DNA of 64,000 nt from the NCBI GenBank assembly GCA_003054695.1, contig QAZA01000010.1, forward strand, positions 186,001-250,000, written 5' to 3'. Below are positions 41,657 through 49,230 of the stretch, piece after piece (position 1 is the first letter of the stretch; every line of letters begins with the position of its first letter). The stretch comes from Verrucomicrobia bacterium LW23 (GTDB lineage Bacteria > Verrucomicrobiota > Verrucomicrobiia > Methylacidiphilales > UBA1321). The notes below the pieces were generated by a model, which made no database searches, was not told the origin of the DNA, and worked only from the letters and a program-made list of their open reading frames with translations. A program made the translations under genes and the position numbers.

Positions 41657-42609
41657 GTGACGTTGAGGCTTGCGGCGAGGGCTTGCTGGATGCGGGGGCC
41701 GAGGGCCTCGGGGGTGAGACCGAAGTGGGCGTTGGCTTCTTCGGTGTCGCAGGTTTTGTGCAGGAATTCGTCCGCCGTGCCGAAGCGCAGCAGGCGGGCG
41801 GGGAGCTCGGGGCGGTCCGCTTTCCACTCCGCAAGGCTGCCGCCGAGGCCGCCAAGGACGCTGTGTTCCTCCAGCGTGGCGACGACGCTCGCGGTGCTGA
41901 ACGCGCGGTGCAACGTGTTTTCGTCCAACGGCTTAACGGTGTGGAAGCTGTGGACGGACGCGTGGATATCGCGCGCCTTAAGCCAGTCCGCCAGTGCGAG
42001 CGCGGTGGGCAGCATCACGCCGGTGCTCAGCAGCGCCACTTCGTCGCTCTCCCCCTGGCCATGGCCGCCGCGCATGGGGATGGCTTTGCCCAGCGTAAAC
42101 GCGGGGACGCTCGGATGCACTACGGGTTCGCCCTTTTTGCCAATGCGGATGTAGGTGGGGTTCGGGTCCTGCAGGCTGGCCCGCAGCGCGCCGCGCACTT
42201 CCTGGGAGTCCGCCGGCGCGACGACGTTGAGGTGCGGAAGCAGGCGCAGCATCCCCATCTCCTCGCACGAGTGGTGCGTGGCGCCCAGCGAGGCGTACGC
42301 CAGGCCGGAGCCCGTGCCGACGAGGATGACCGGCACGTGGTGGTAGCACAGGTCCACGCGGATTTGCTCCACGCACCGGTACGTGAGAAACGGCGCGATG
42401 GTGTAACACACGGGCCGAAACCCCGCCATGGCGAGGCCGGCGGCCAGGCCGATCATGTTGGCCTCGGCAATGCCGCAGTTGTAAAACCGGTTGGGGCACG
42501 CCTCTTTAAAGCGATCGAACAGCCGGTTGCCGATGTCGCCGGCAAGCAGCACAATGCGCTCGTCCGTCTGCGCCAGGGCCGTGATTTCCTCTGCAAAAGC
42601 GTTTCTCAT
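41653..42609 (-). CDS. Transketolase C-terminal subunit, copy 2
   Basis: A 318-residue protein with the same features as copy 1, including the catalytic Glu in CGIAEANM. Only four residues differ between the copies, while many third positions differ, so both have been kept under protein-level selection or gene conversion. The 3' end overlaps the HAD gene by 4 bp. The N-subunit gene is 50 bp upstream. Confidence 0.92.
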   Translation of the reverse strand: MRNAFAEEITALAQTDERIVLLAGDIGNRLFDRFKEACPNRFYNCGIAEANMIGLAAGLAMAGFRPVCYTIAPFLTYRCVEQIRVDLCYHHVPVILVGTGSGLAYASLGATHHSCEEMGMLRLLPHLNVVAPADSQEVRGALRASLQDPNPTYIRIGKKGEPVVHPSVPAFTLGKAIPMRGGHGQGESDEVALLSTGVMLPTALALADWLKARDIHASVHSFHTVKPLDENTLHRAFSTASVVATLEEHSVLGGLGGSLAEWKADRPELPARLLRFGTADEFLHKTCDTEEANAHFGLTPEALGPRIQQALAASLNVT

Positions 42610-42659
42610 GGAAAAAAGTAGGGAAGTGAGTAAGCGTTTAATGCTAAAGGACTTAGCGC

Positions 42660-43529
42660 TTAGTGCGCCTTCTTCGGGCCGGAACCCGCAGGAATGACCG
42701 GCGCCGGAAGCCCCAGCTCCAGAAACGCCGCCGTTACCTCCGACGCCTTGGGGATGCGGTAATGCCAGTTGTTATCGTCCTCCATAAAGGAGACGCCCTT
42801 GCCCTTCACCGTGTGCGCGATAATCGCCAGCGGCTTGCCCGAGGGGTGCGGCACCGTGGCCAGCGCGCCCGTAAGCGCTGCAAGATCATGGCCATCAACC
42901 TCTTGCGCATGCCAGCCAAACGCGCGCCATTTCTCCACCAGCGGAGAGAGGGAGGTGACTTCCTCGCTGCGGCCCGTGGCCTGCCACTTGTTGTAATCCA
43001 CTATAACCACAAGGTTATCCAGCTTAAGCGCGGGGGCCAGAAGCGCGCCCTCCCACACTGTACCCTCGTTGCACTCGCCGTCGCTCAGCACCGTAAACAC
43101 GCGGTAGGCCTGCCCGCGAATCTTCGCCGCAAGCGCCAGACCCAGCGAAATGGGCAACCCGTGGCCCAGCGATCCCGTCGCCAGCTCCACGCCAGGCGCG
43201 CAGTGCGGACTCGGCTGCTCCGCCAGCGCCGCGCCGTGCGTCGCGAACGTGTCGATCAGCTCGCGACCGAAAAACCCGTGCTCCGCAAGCACCGCATACA
43301 GCGCCATCGCCGCGTGCCCCTTGCTCAGGATCGCACGATCGCGCAGCGGATCCTCCGGAGCCTTCGGATCGATCCTCAGCGCCGCCCCATACAGCGCCAC
43401 CAGTATATCCACCACCGACAGCGACGACCCCAGATGCGGCGTCCCTGCACGGTGCGACATCATTATCACTTCCCCACGCAGCCGCGCGGAGACTGCCGCA
43501 AGCTCACTGATCGTTTCGGTGCACTCCAT
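42660..43529 (-). CDS. Transketolase N-terminal subunit, copy 2
   Basis: A 289-residue TPP-binding subunit with motif LSDGECNEG. The start lies 21 bp downstream of the dehydrogenase stop, so the two are probably cotranscribed. This dehydrogenase-transketolase order is what the scar next to copy 1 preserves. The protein differs from copy 1 at two positions. Confidence 0.92.
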   Translation of the reverse strand: MECTETISELAAVSARLRGEVIMMSHRAGTPHLGSSLSVVDILVALYGAALRIDPKAPEDPLRDRAILSKGHAAMALYAVLAEHGFFGRELIDTFATHGAALAEQPSPHCAPGVELATGSLGHGLPISLGLALAAKIRGQAYRVFTVLSDGECNEGTVWEGALLAPALKLDNLVVIVDYNKWQATGRSEEVTSLSPLVEKWRAFGWHAQEVDGHDLAALTGALATVPHPSGKPLAIIAHTVKGKGVSFMEDDNNWHYRIPKASEVTAAFLELGLPAPVIPAGSGPKKAH

Positions 43530-43550
43530 GATTGCGCAAAAGTATAAGGA

Positions 43551-44579
43551 TCACGGGTGCACGATACAATGAATTACTTCGCCGGAGCGCATACGTGCAA
43601 TGCCGTCGTTGATCGACTCCAGCCCCATGCGATGCGAGATAAAGCCGCGCGGATCAAACCGGCCGTCGCGCATCATGCGGATGTAGCGCGGGATATCGAC
43701 CGCCGGCTCGCTTTCGCCGCCGTGGGAGCCGGTCAGCACTTTGCCGAAGTGCAGCGGCAGCGTGTTGATGGAGATGCGGCGCTCATGCTGCATAACGCCG
43801 AAAATGACGCAGCGACCGCGGGGGCCGGTCAACGTGTACGCCTTCTCGATGACGGAAGGCAGGCCGGTGCCGTCCACCACCACATCGGCCGTGCCGCCGA
43901 GGATCTCGCGTGCCGCGGCTTCGAAATCCGTGGTGGCCGAGTTGATGGTGTGCGTCGCGCCGAATTCTTTTGCCTTGGCCAGCTTGTGGTCCTGCAGATC
44001 GACCGCAATGATCGGGTGCGCGCCGGCGAGTTTGGCTCCGAGCACAACGCCCAGGCCGATACCGCCGCAGCCGACGATGACGACCGACTCCCCGATAGCG
44101 AGGCGCGCGTTGTTGGTAATGACGCCAAACCCGGTGGTCAGCGTATCCGCCAGCAGCGCGCATACTTCAAAGTCGGTGTCGCCGGGCACCACCGTCAGGC
44201 GGTTTTCGGAGACAACCGCGTACTTCTGGAACGTGGTGATGTTGCCCGCGTTTACCGTGGCGCCGTTGCGCGTGTAAACGCTGCCACCACCCTCGAGGCC
44301 CAGGCCCGCGCGCCAGTGAAGCACGGCGCGATCGCCCTGCTTGACACGCGTGACGCCGGGCCCTGCCTCCAGGATGGTCACCCCCGCCTCGTGCCCCAGC
44401 AGGTGGGGAAGGTAGCGGTCGGGGCCCTTCACGCCATCAATCTCGCCCAGTTGCGAGCCGCAGATGCGGGTAGCGCCGATTTCGACGAGCACCTGGCCGT
44501 AGCGCAGGGCGGGGATTTCGACTTCATCCAGCTCCAGCGGCTGCTTTTGGGCGACAAGAATCGCGGCGGGGGTCTTCAT
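43551..44579 (-). CDS. Medium-chain zinc-type alcohol dehydrogenase-like protein
   Basis: A 342-residue MDR-superfamily oxidoreductase. The catalytic zinc ligands Cys40 (RICGSQ) and His63-Glu64 (GHEAG) are present and the NAD-binding motif is VGCGGIGLGVV. The four-cysteine lobe that holds the structural zinc in classical alcohol dehydrogenases is missing: that region reads HWRAGLGLEGGGSVYTRNG. The frame opens with TTG two codons earlier, but the ATG at 44579 starts MKTPAAIL, the usual MDR N-terminus. In this setting it may oxidise or reduce a sugar or polyol phosphate linked to the transketolase reaction. Confidence 0.88.
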   Translation of the reverse strand: MKTPAAILVAQKQPLELDEVEIPALRYGQVLVEIGATRICGSQLGEIDGVKGPDRYLPHLLGHEAGVTILEAGPGVTRVKQGDRAVLHWRAGLGLEGGGSVYTRNGATVNAGNITTFQKYAVVSENRLTVVPGDTDFEVCALLADTLTTGFGVITNNARLAIGESVVIVGCGGIGLGVVLGAKLAGAHPIIAVDLQDHKLAKAKEFGATHTINSATTDFEAAAREILGGTADVVVDGTGLPSVIEKAYTLTGPRGRCVIFGVMQHERRISINTLPLHFGKVLTGSHGGESEPAVDIPRYIRMMRDGRFDPRGFISHRMGLESINDGIARMRSGEVIHCIVHP

Positions 44580-44618
44580 GGGCAATGTCTGTGAGGCAGA
44601 GAGGTCCGGCGGCGGCGA

Positions 44619-45563
44619 TCAGGCCAGGTTGGGGATGGTTTTCATCGTTTTGATGTTGAACCAGCGATCTTCCATCTTCAGCTTGCCGGCCTGGTAGGCG
44701 TCGATTACTTCCTGGATGCCGTCGGAGACCGTGAACTTCGGCTCAAAGCCTGTGGAAAGCAGCTTTTTGGAGGAGAGGCGGTAGGAACGCGGGTCGTTGG
44801 AGGGGCTCACCACGATTTCGCAGGGCACGCGATCCTTCACTCGCTGGGCGATTTCCAGCACGGTGATGTTCTCGAAGCCCGCGTTGAAGATGCCGGGGAA
44901 CTCCTGGCCCACCTTGAGGAAGTGGTGATACACGCGCACCATATCCTGCATGTGGATGTTGGGACGGGCCTGATCGCCGCCAAACACGGTGATGCGGCCG
45001 TTGGCCAGTGCCTGCATGGTCAGCATATTCACGGCGAGGTCCAGGCGCATGCGGGGGGAGTAGCCGCAAATGGTGGCCGGGCGCACGATATTGATGATGA
45101 TCTGATCCGCGTAGCTCAGCAGCACGCGCTCGCTCACCATCTTCGTTTTGTTGTAGTCCGATATGGGGACAAGCGAGAGATCTTCGGTAACTTCGGGCTC
45201 TTCCTTAACGCCGTACACGCTGCCGGAGCTGGCGTGGATGAACTGTTTGACGCCGGCCTTGATGGCGGCCTCGATGATCTGCATCGTGGCGAGGGCGTTG
45301 ACCTCCCAGTTGAGCTTGGAGTTCAGATCGCTGCACGGATCATTCGCGATGTTGGCCAGGTGAATGATCGTATCGATGCCTTCGAGCGGAATCGAGTCGG
45401 TCTCCCGGATGTCGCCCTGCACGACGCGAAGATTCGGATGTTCGGGGAGATAATTCCCAAACCACTGTATATCAAATACGGTTACCTTGTGGCCTTCTGC
45501 AAGAAGGCTGGGGGTTAACACTGTACCCACAAAACCGCAACCGCCTGTCACCAGTATGTTCAT
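44619..45563 (-). CDS. NAD-dependent epimerase/dehydratase
   Basis: A 314-residue extended SDR. The glycine motif MNILVTGGCGFVG is at the N-terminus, the active-site Ser cluster is ASSGSVYG and the Tyr-x3-Lys pair is in YNKTK. The C-terminal substrate domain has RPNIHMQDMVRVYHHF, typical of nucleotide-sugar epimerases. It lies 4 bp downstream of the nucleotidyltransferase/kinase gene and so probably acts on that enzyme's product, for example as a HldD-like or GalE-like epimerase; the exact reaction cannot be read. Confidence 0.9.
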   Translation of the reverse strand: MNILVTGGCGFVGTVLTPSLLAEGHKVTVFDIQWFGNYLPEHPNLRVVQGDIRETDSIPLEGIDTIIHLANIANDPCSDLNSKLNWEVNALATMQIIEAAIKAGVKQFIHASSGSVYGVKEEPEVTEDLSLVPISDYNKTKMVSERVLLSYADQIIINIVRPATICGYSPRMRLDLAVNMLTMQALANGRITVFGGDQARPNIHMQDMVRVYHHFLKVGQEFPGIFNAGFENITVLEIAQRVKDRVPCEIVVSPSNDPRSYRLSSKKLLSTGFEPKFTVSDGIQEVIDAYQAGKLKMEDRWFNIKTMKTIPNLA

Positions 45564-45567
45564 AGCT

Positions 45568-47112
45568 TTAGAAATTCAACAGACTCATTCCCGCCTTCAG
45601 CAATACTGCTTTTGAGATAGGCCGGGTATTGCCAACAATCTTGACTGCCTGCGCGCCGCCCAGCTGGCCAAGGAAGGTCACCAGCTCGTTGTGGTATCCT
45701 TTGGCGGCGCCAAGCGCGGCGATGGAGAAGAAGGCGTCGCCGGCACCCACGGTATCCGTAATGGAGGCTTCGAACGGCATCAGCTTGCTCGGCTTCTCGC
45801 CGTCCTTCAGGCCGATTGTCTCGACACCGCCTCGCGTCAGCCACGCATAGCTGCTGGAGAAGTTCTCCTTCAGCTTTTCCAGCGCATCCAGAATATTGAC
45901 GTGGCGCTGGCCGACGGCGAGCAGCATCTCAGTCTCATCCAGGCTAAAGCAATCCATGCGCTTGTATTGCCGGTTGATGATGTTAAAGCCGTGGTTGTTG
46001 CTGTTGGACTGGCAGTTTACCGCGAGGAACCTGGCGTGCTCCTGCACAAATTCGCGAACCTCCGGCTGCATGAGGCCGTGGCCGAAATCCATTACCATCA
46101 CAACATCGGCCTTCTCGATCTCGGCGCGAAGTGTCTCCATCACCCGGGCAATAAGCTCGGCGCGCGGGGGCTTGTCGTCGATGTAGTTGACGGAGAAGTA
46201 CTTGATCAACTCCTTGCCCTCCGCCTGCGGGGCCACAAAGCGGTGCTTGAGCACGGAGGTAAACGTCTCGTCACGCAACACCAACGAATCCTCGGGGGCC
46301 ACGTGAAGGTCGAGCTCCTCCTGCGCCCATGGCTCCGTGCCGAGGATGCTGACCAGCTTGACGTGGGGCGTGAACTCGCGCACATGCCGATACACCGCAA
46401 GCGTACCGCCAGGCTGCAGATCCTCGTACAGGTGCCGCGCGGATACGATGCTTGCTTTGGATGTAAGGCCCTGGACCTTTACATAGCTGTATTTATCAAA
46501 GATGATATCGCCAATAAGCAATACGCGTAGATCCTTCAGATCATCCACCGCCTGGCGGAATGTATCCGGCGGATACGTTACAGCAAGACTCTGGCAATAG
46601 CCCTTGATCGCTTCCGGCATGTGATCGAAGTGCTTGTTCAGCAGCTTCGTGGAGCTGAATACCACCGAACCGATATAGGAAACCCTGCCGCCAAACTTCT
46701 CAACCGTTGCAATATCATCCGCAATGTTACCCGTAACGTCATTGCTCTGATCTTCGTACTCCCGGCCTTTACAATAAATATCAGGCTGTACGCACTCAAT
46801 CGCCTCCACCGCGGCGCGGAACGGGATAACAACAACGTAATCCACACAGGCCAGCGCGGCGAGCGATTTAGCGCGAAGCTTATCGCTAAAGTAGGGGCGC
46901 CCCGGCCCTTTGTTGACGTACTTCTCCCCGGTAATCGTCACCACCAACACATCACCCAGAGCGCGCGCCTCCTCCAGGTGAAAGATGTGCCCGGGATGGA
47001 CCAGATCGAAGGTACCGTGGCACTGGACGACTCGAAGCCCTTCGCCGCGCAATTGCCGGAAGATTGCGCTTGCCTCTTCGAAGGGTAACAGTTTGGAAGC
47101 GATAGACGTCAT
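45568..47112 (-). CDS. Bifunctional nucleotidyltransferase / PfkB-type sugar kinase (HldE-like, domains in reverse order)
   Basis: A 514-residue fusion. Residues about 25-170 are a cytidylyltransferase-like domain with HGTFDLVHPGHIFHLEEA (HPGH at 39-42). Residues about 200-514 are a ribokinase/PfkB-type kinase with a late GAGDAF motif at about 456-461 (SITDTVGAGDAFFSIA). HldE of Escherichia coli has the kinase first and the adenylyltransferase second; here the order is opposite. The likely job is to phosphorylate a sugar phosphate at C1 and attach a nucleotide. The ATG at 47112 was chosen because the upstream 39 codons look untranslated; no strong ribosome site is visible. Confidence 0.85.
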   Translation of the reverse strand: MTSIASKLLPFEEASAIFRQLRGEGLRVVQCHGTFDLVHPGHIFHLEEARALGDVLVVTITGEKYVNKGPGRPYFSDKLRAKSLAALACVDYVVVIPFRAAVEAIECVQPDIYCKGREYEDQSNDVTGNIADDIATVEKFGGRVSYIGSVVFSSTKLLNKHFDHMPEAIKGYCQSLAVTYPPDTFRQAVDDLKDLRVLLIGDIIFDKYSYVKVQGLTSKASIVSARHLYEDLQPGGTLAVYRHVREFTPHVKLVSILGTEPWAQEELDLHVAPEDSLVLRDETFTSVLKHRFVAPQAEGKELIKYFSVNYIDDKPPRAELIARVMETLRAEIEKADVVMVMDFGHGLMQPEVREFVQEHARFLAVNCQSNSNNHGFNIINRQYKRMDCFSLDETEMLLAVGQRHVNILDALEKLKENFSSSYAWLTRGGVETIGLKDGEKPSKLMPFEASITDTVGAGDAFFSIAALGAAKGYHNELVTFLGQLGGAQAVKIVGNTRPISKAVLLKAGMSLLNF

Positions 47113-47486
47113 ATCGTTAGAGTCTGCATTCGTAGTCCGGTCGTAAGCCGCGAAGTAACAGGTTGATAAAGTGAGGCGTGGAAGCTTTAAGGGAAGGCCG
47201 GATAATAAGGAAAGGTACAAATGGATCAATCATAAAGATCCAGATGCCCCCGAATAGCCTTAACGGCTAAATTGATCCCCGCCTTTTGCTCCGGCCCGCC
47301 TGCGGCCCGCTGTCAAACAAGGCTGGTACCCGATAACATCCCAAGTTTCGGATCTGGTGCGTTCAAAAAGGCTCAACGCCAGGGCGCGACGAAGAAGAAT
47401 ATTGGATTAATATTCGACTGAGGAGCAACGCGGGCGCTGGGTCTTTTTCAGCGCGTCAGATGCGAAAATTAGGCTGTCATAGGGTG
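47113..47486. other. 374-bp gap with two small hairpins
   Basis: No gene. TAGCC-TTAAC-GGCTA lies at 47255-47269 and GAATATT-GGATT-AATATTC at 47397-47415. The gap separates the dehydratase gene (upstream on the minus strand) from the nucleotidyltransferase/kinase, so a promoter for the latter is expected here, but no clear -35/-10 pair was found. Confidence 0.4.
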
Positions 47487-48491
47487 CTAAGCCTTGTGAA
47501 TATAGTCGAACGGCTGCGCCTTCAGCGCCTCCAGATTATTGCGCACCCAGTCGATCGTTTGCGCCACACCCGTCTCCAGGCTCACGGCGTCCGCCCAGCC
47601 CAGCTCCCTGCGAGCGCGCGCGCTGTCCAGAAAATACGCGGCATCCTTGCCCGGTCGGTCATCCACCACGTTCACCACGTCGTCAAACTTAACACCCATG
47701 CTGGTGCAAATCATCTCCACGAGATCGCGGATGCTAAGATGGCGCGGCGTGGAGAGGTGGTAGCAGGCACCGGGCTCGGCACTCTCCGCCGCCTGCAGCG
47801 TTGCGGCCGCCACGTCGTCAATATGGATAAACGAGCGCACCGAGTGGCCGCCGCCATGCAGCTCCAGCTTCTTGCCCAGCATTATGTACAGGATAGTGCG
47901 CGGGATAATGCGATACAGCTGCTGGCCCGGGCCATACACATTGGCGGCACGCGTCCAGATAACGGGAAACTTATGTTGCTGAAGGAAGGTACGCAGATGC
48001 AGATCGCACGCCGCGCGCGATGCCGCGTAAGGCGTGCTGGGATTGAACGGCGCGCTCTCATCTATAAGGCCCGACGTATTGCCATACACCTCCGGCGTGG
48101 AGACATGTACGTACTTCTTTAAATACGCAGCCTTGCGAAGCCGGTTATGGAAACAGACATTGCCTACAACATTCGTCTGGTACCAGTGCTCCGGATGTAA
48201 CCAGCTTTGTGCCACCATTCCCTGGGCAGCAAAGTTAACCACATAGGCCGGCTGAAAGTCGTCCAGCGCCGTCATCAGGCGATCCAGGTCCTGATTCAAG
48301 TCCGCCTGTACAAACTGAAAGCCTGCCTGTTGTTCCGTATCCAACCAGCGGTAAGGAAGAAACACCGTAGCGAGTTCATCGGAACGGCTGGCACCCAATA
48401 CATCATGTCCCTGCGCCAGGCAGTGACGAACAAAGCTTGCGCCGGAGAAGGAGTTGCTGCCGATAACAGCAATACGCGGACGGGAATTCAT
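47487..48491 (-). CDS. NAD-dependent epimerase/dehydratase, RmlB/Gmd-like
   Basis: A 334-residue extended SDR. The N-terminal motif IAVIGSNSFSGASFVRH is a variant of GxxGxxG. NFAAQGMVAQSW and STPEVYGNT match nucleotide-sugar 4,6-dehydratases. The catalytic Tyr is in TPYAASRAACDLHLR, where the usual Lys four residues after Tyr is replaced by Arg (codon CGC). RSFIHIDDVAAATL and a C-terminal DRPGKDAAYFLDSARARRELGW follow as in dTDP-glucose dehydratases. It may make a keto-deoxy sugar for the WecE aminotransferase, but the Lys change makes the activity uncertain. Confidence 0.85.
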   Translation of the reverse strand: MNSRPRIAVIGSNSFSGASFVRHCLAQGHDVLGASRSDELATVFLPYRWLDTEQQAGFQFVQADLNQDLDRLMTALDDFQPAYVVNFAAQGMVAQSWLHPEHWYQTNVVGNVCFHNRLRKAAYLKKYVHVSTPEVYGNTSGLIDESAPFNPSTPYAASRAACDLHLRTFLQQHKFPVIWTRAANVYGPGQQLYRIIPRTILYIMLGKKLELHGGGHSVRSFIHIDDVAAATLQAAESAEPGACYHLSTPRHLSIRDLVEMICTSMGVKFDDVVNVVDDRPGKDAAYFLDSARARRELGWADAVSLETGVAQTIDWVRNNLEALKAQPFDYIHKA

Positions 48492-48565
48492 TGTGTAGAA
48501 AAGTTATCTGTCAATCGAACAAACCAAAGAGAAAGCACAATAGCAGTACGAAAAAGTCAGTCGCA

Positions 48566-49150
48566 CTACTCCGCAACAACACCAGCAGGGCAACCGGCCC
48601 GCCTCAACTGCCTTACGACCATATGTCCCACAACCATCTGAACATCCTCAGCAATCTGCATATCGTTAACGGCAAAATGCAGGGGAATATCCGCAAGCGC
48701 TTTGCTTTTTCCACCTGTAAAACCAAGCACAGCAGCACTCGTAACACCAATCTCCTTAGCCACCTTCAAAACTTCCACAATATTGGGTGAGTTACCGCTG
48801 CCGGAGAAAACAATAAGCACATCCCCCGGCCTGGCCAGCGTGCGCAATTGATAGGAGAACATATGCTCGTAGCCCACATCATTTGCCAGGCACATCATAA
48901 CCGACGTGTTACTACAAAGCGAGTGAACGCGAATACCGTTTTTGTAATGTAAGCCAGTGCCACACAAAAAGTCATTCGCAAGATGGTTTGCCGAAGCGCC
49001 GCTACCACCGTTGCCACAAATAAAGATCTGATCTCCCCGCTCCCAACAACGGAGCAGGACATCATACAGGGGCTCTACCTGCGTCCAGTCAAACGACTCT
49101 AATACTTGCGCCAGCTGGCTCGCATACGAGCTAAAATTGCTTTCTCCCAT
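48566..49150 (-). CDS. gmhA: SIS-domain phosphoheptose isomerase-like protein
   Basis: A 194-residue sugar isomerase. The sugar-phosphate loop GNGGSGASANHLANDF is in the same place as in GmhA, followed by VGYEHMFSYQLRTLARPGDVLIVFSGSGNSPN and a late QIAEDVQMVVGHMVVRQL helix with the expected Glu/His-like polar residues. GmhA converts sedoheptulose 7-phosphate to D-glycero-D-manno-heptose 7-phosphate. Together with the HldE-like enzyme and the transketolase pair downstream it suggests a heptose-like branch. It is 74 bp upstream of the dehydratase gene on the same strand. Confidence 0.82.
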   Translation of the reverse strand: MGESNFSSYASQLAQVLESFDWTQVEPLYDVLLRCWERGDQIFICGNGGSGASANHLANDFLCGTGLHYKNGIRVHSLCSNTSVMMCLANDVGYEHMFSYQLRTLARPGDVLIVFSGSGNSPNIVEVLKVAKEIGVTSAAVLGFTGGKSKALADIPLHFAVNDMQIAEDVQMVVGHMVVRQLRRAGCPAGVVAE

Positions 49151-49230
49151 AATTGGAGTTATATGAAGTTAGTTATTCACCTGTAAAGTAAATTTCCTGT
49201 CACCACACGCCGTTTCCCTGCCGCACGTCC

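Larger units (their letters stand above)
41651..43588. repeat. Copy 2 of the 1938-bp direct repeat (probable original)
   Basis: Matches 37237-39174 without gaps. Here the right edge continues into the complete dehydrogenase gene and the left edge continues into the HAD hydrolase gene whose start overlaps the transketolase stop, so this copy has intact neighbours on both sides and is the probable source. Confidence 0.95.

Noticed and set aside
41036-41827. Longer version of the HAD gene starting at 41827
   Set aside because: The added 57 residues are Arg/Pro-rich and read through the transketolase gene in another frame. The GTG at 41656 overlapping the transketolase stop is the better start.
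37237-43588. Composite transposon made by the two long repeats
   Set aside because: The repeats carry transketolase genes and no transposase, and there are no terminal inverted repeats. The dehydrogenase-tail scar fits simple duplication.
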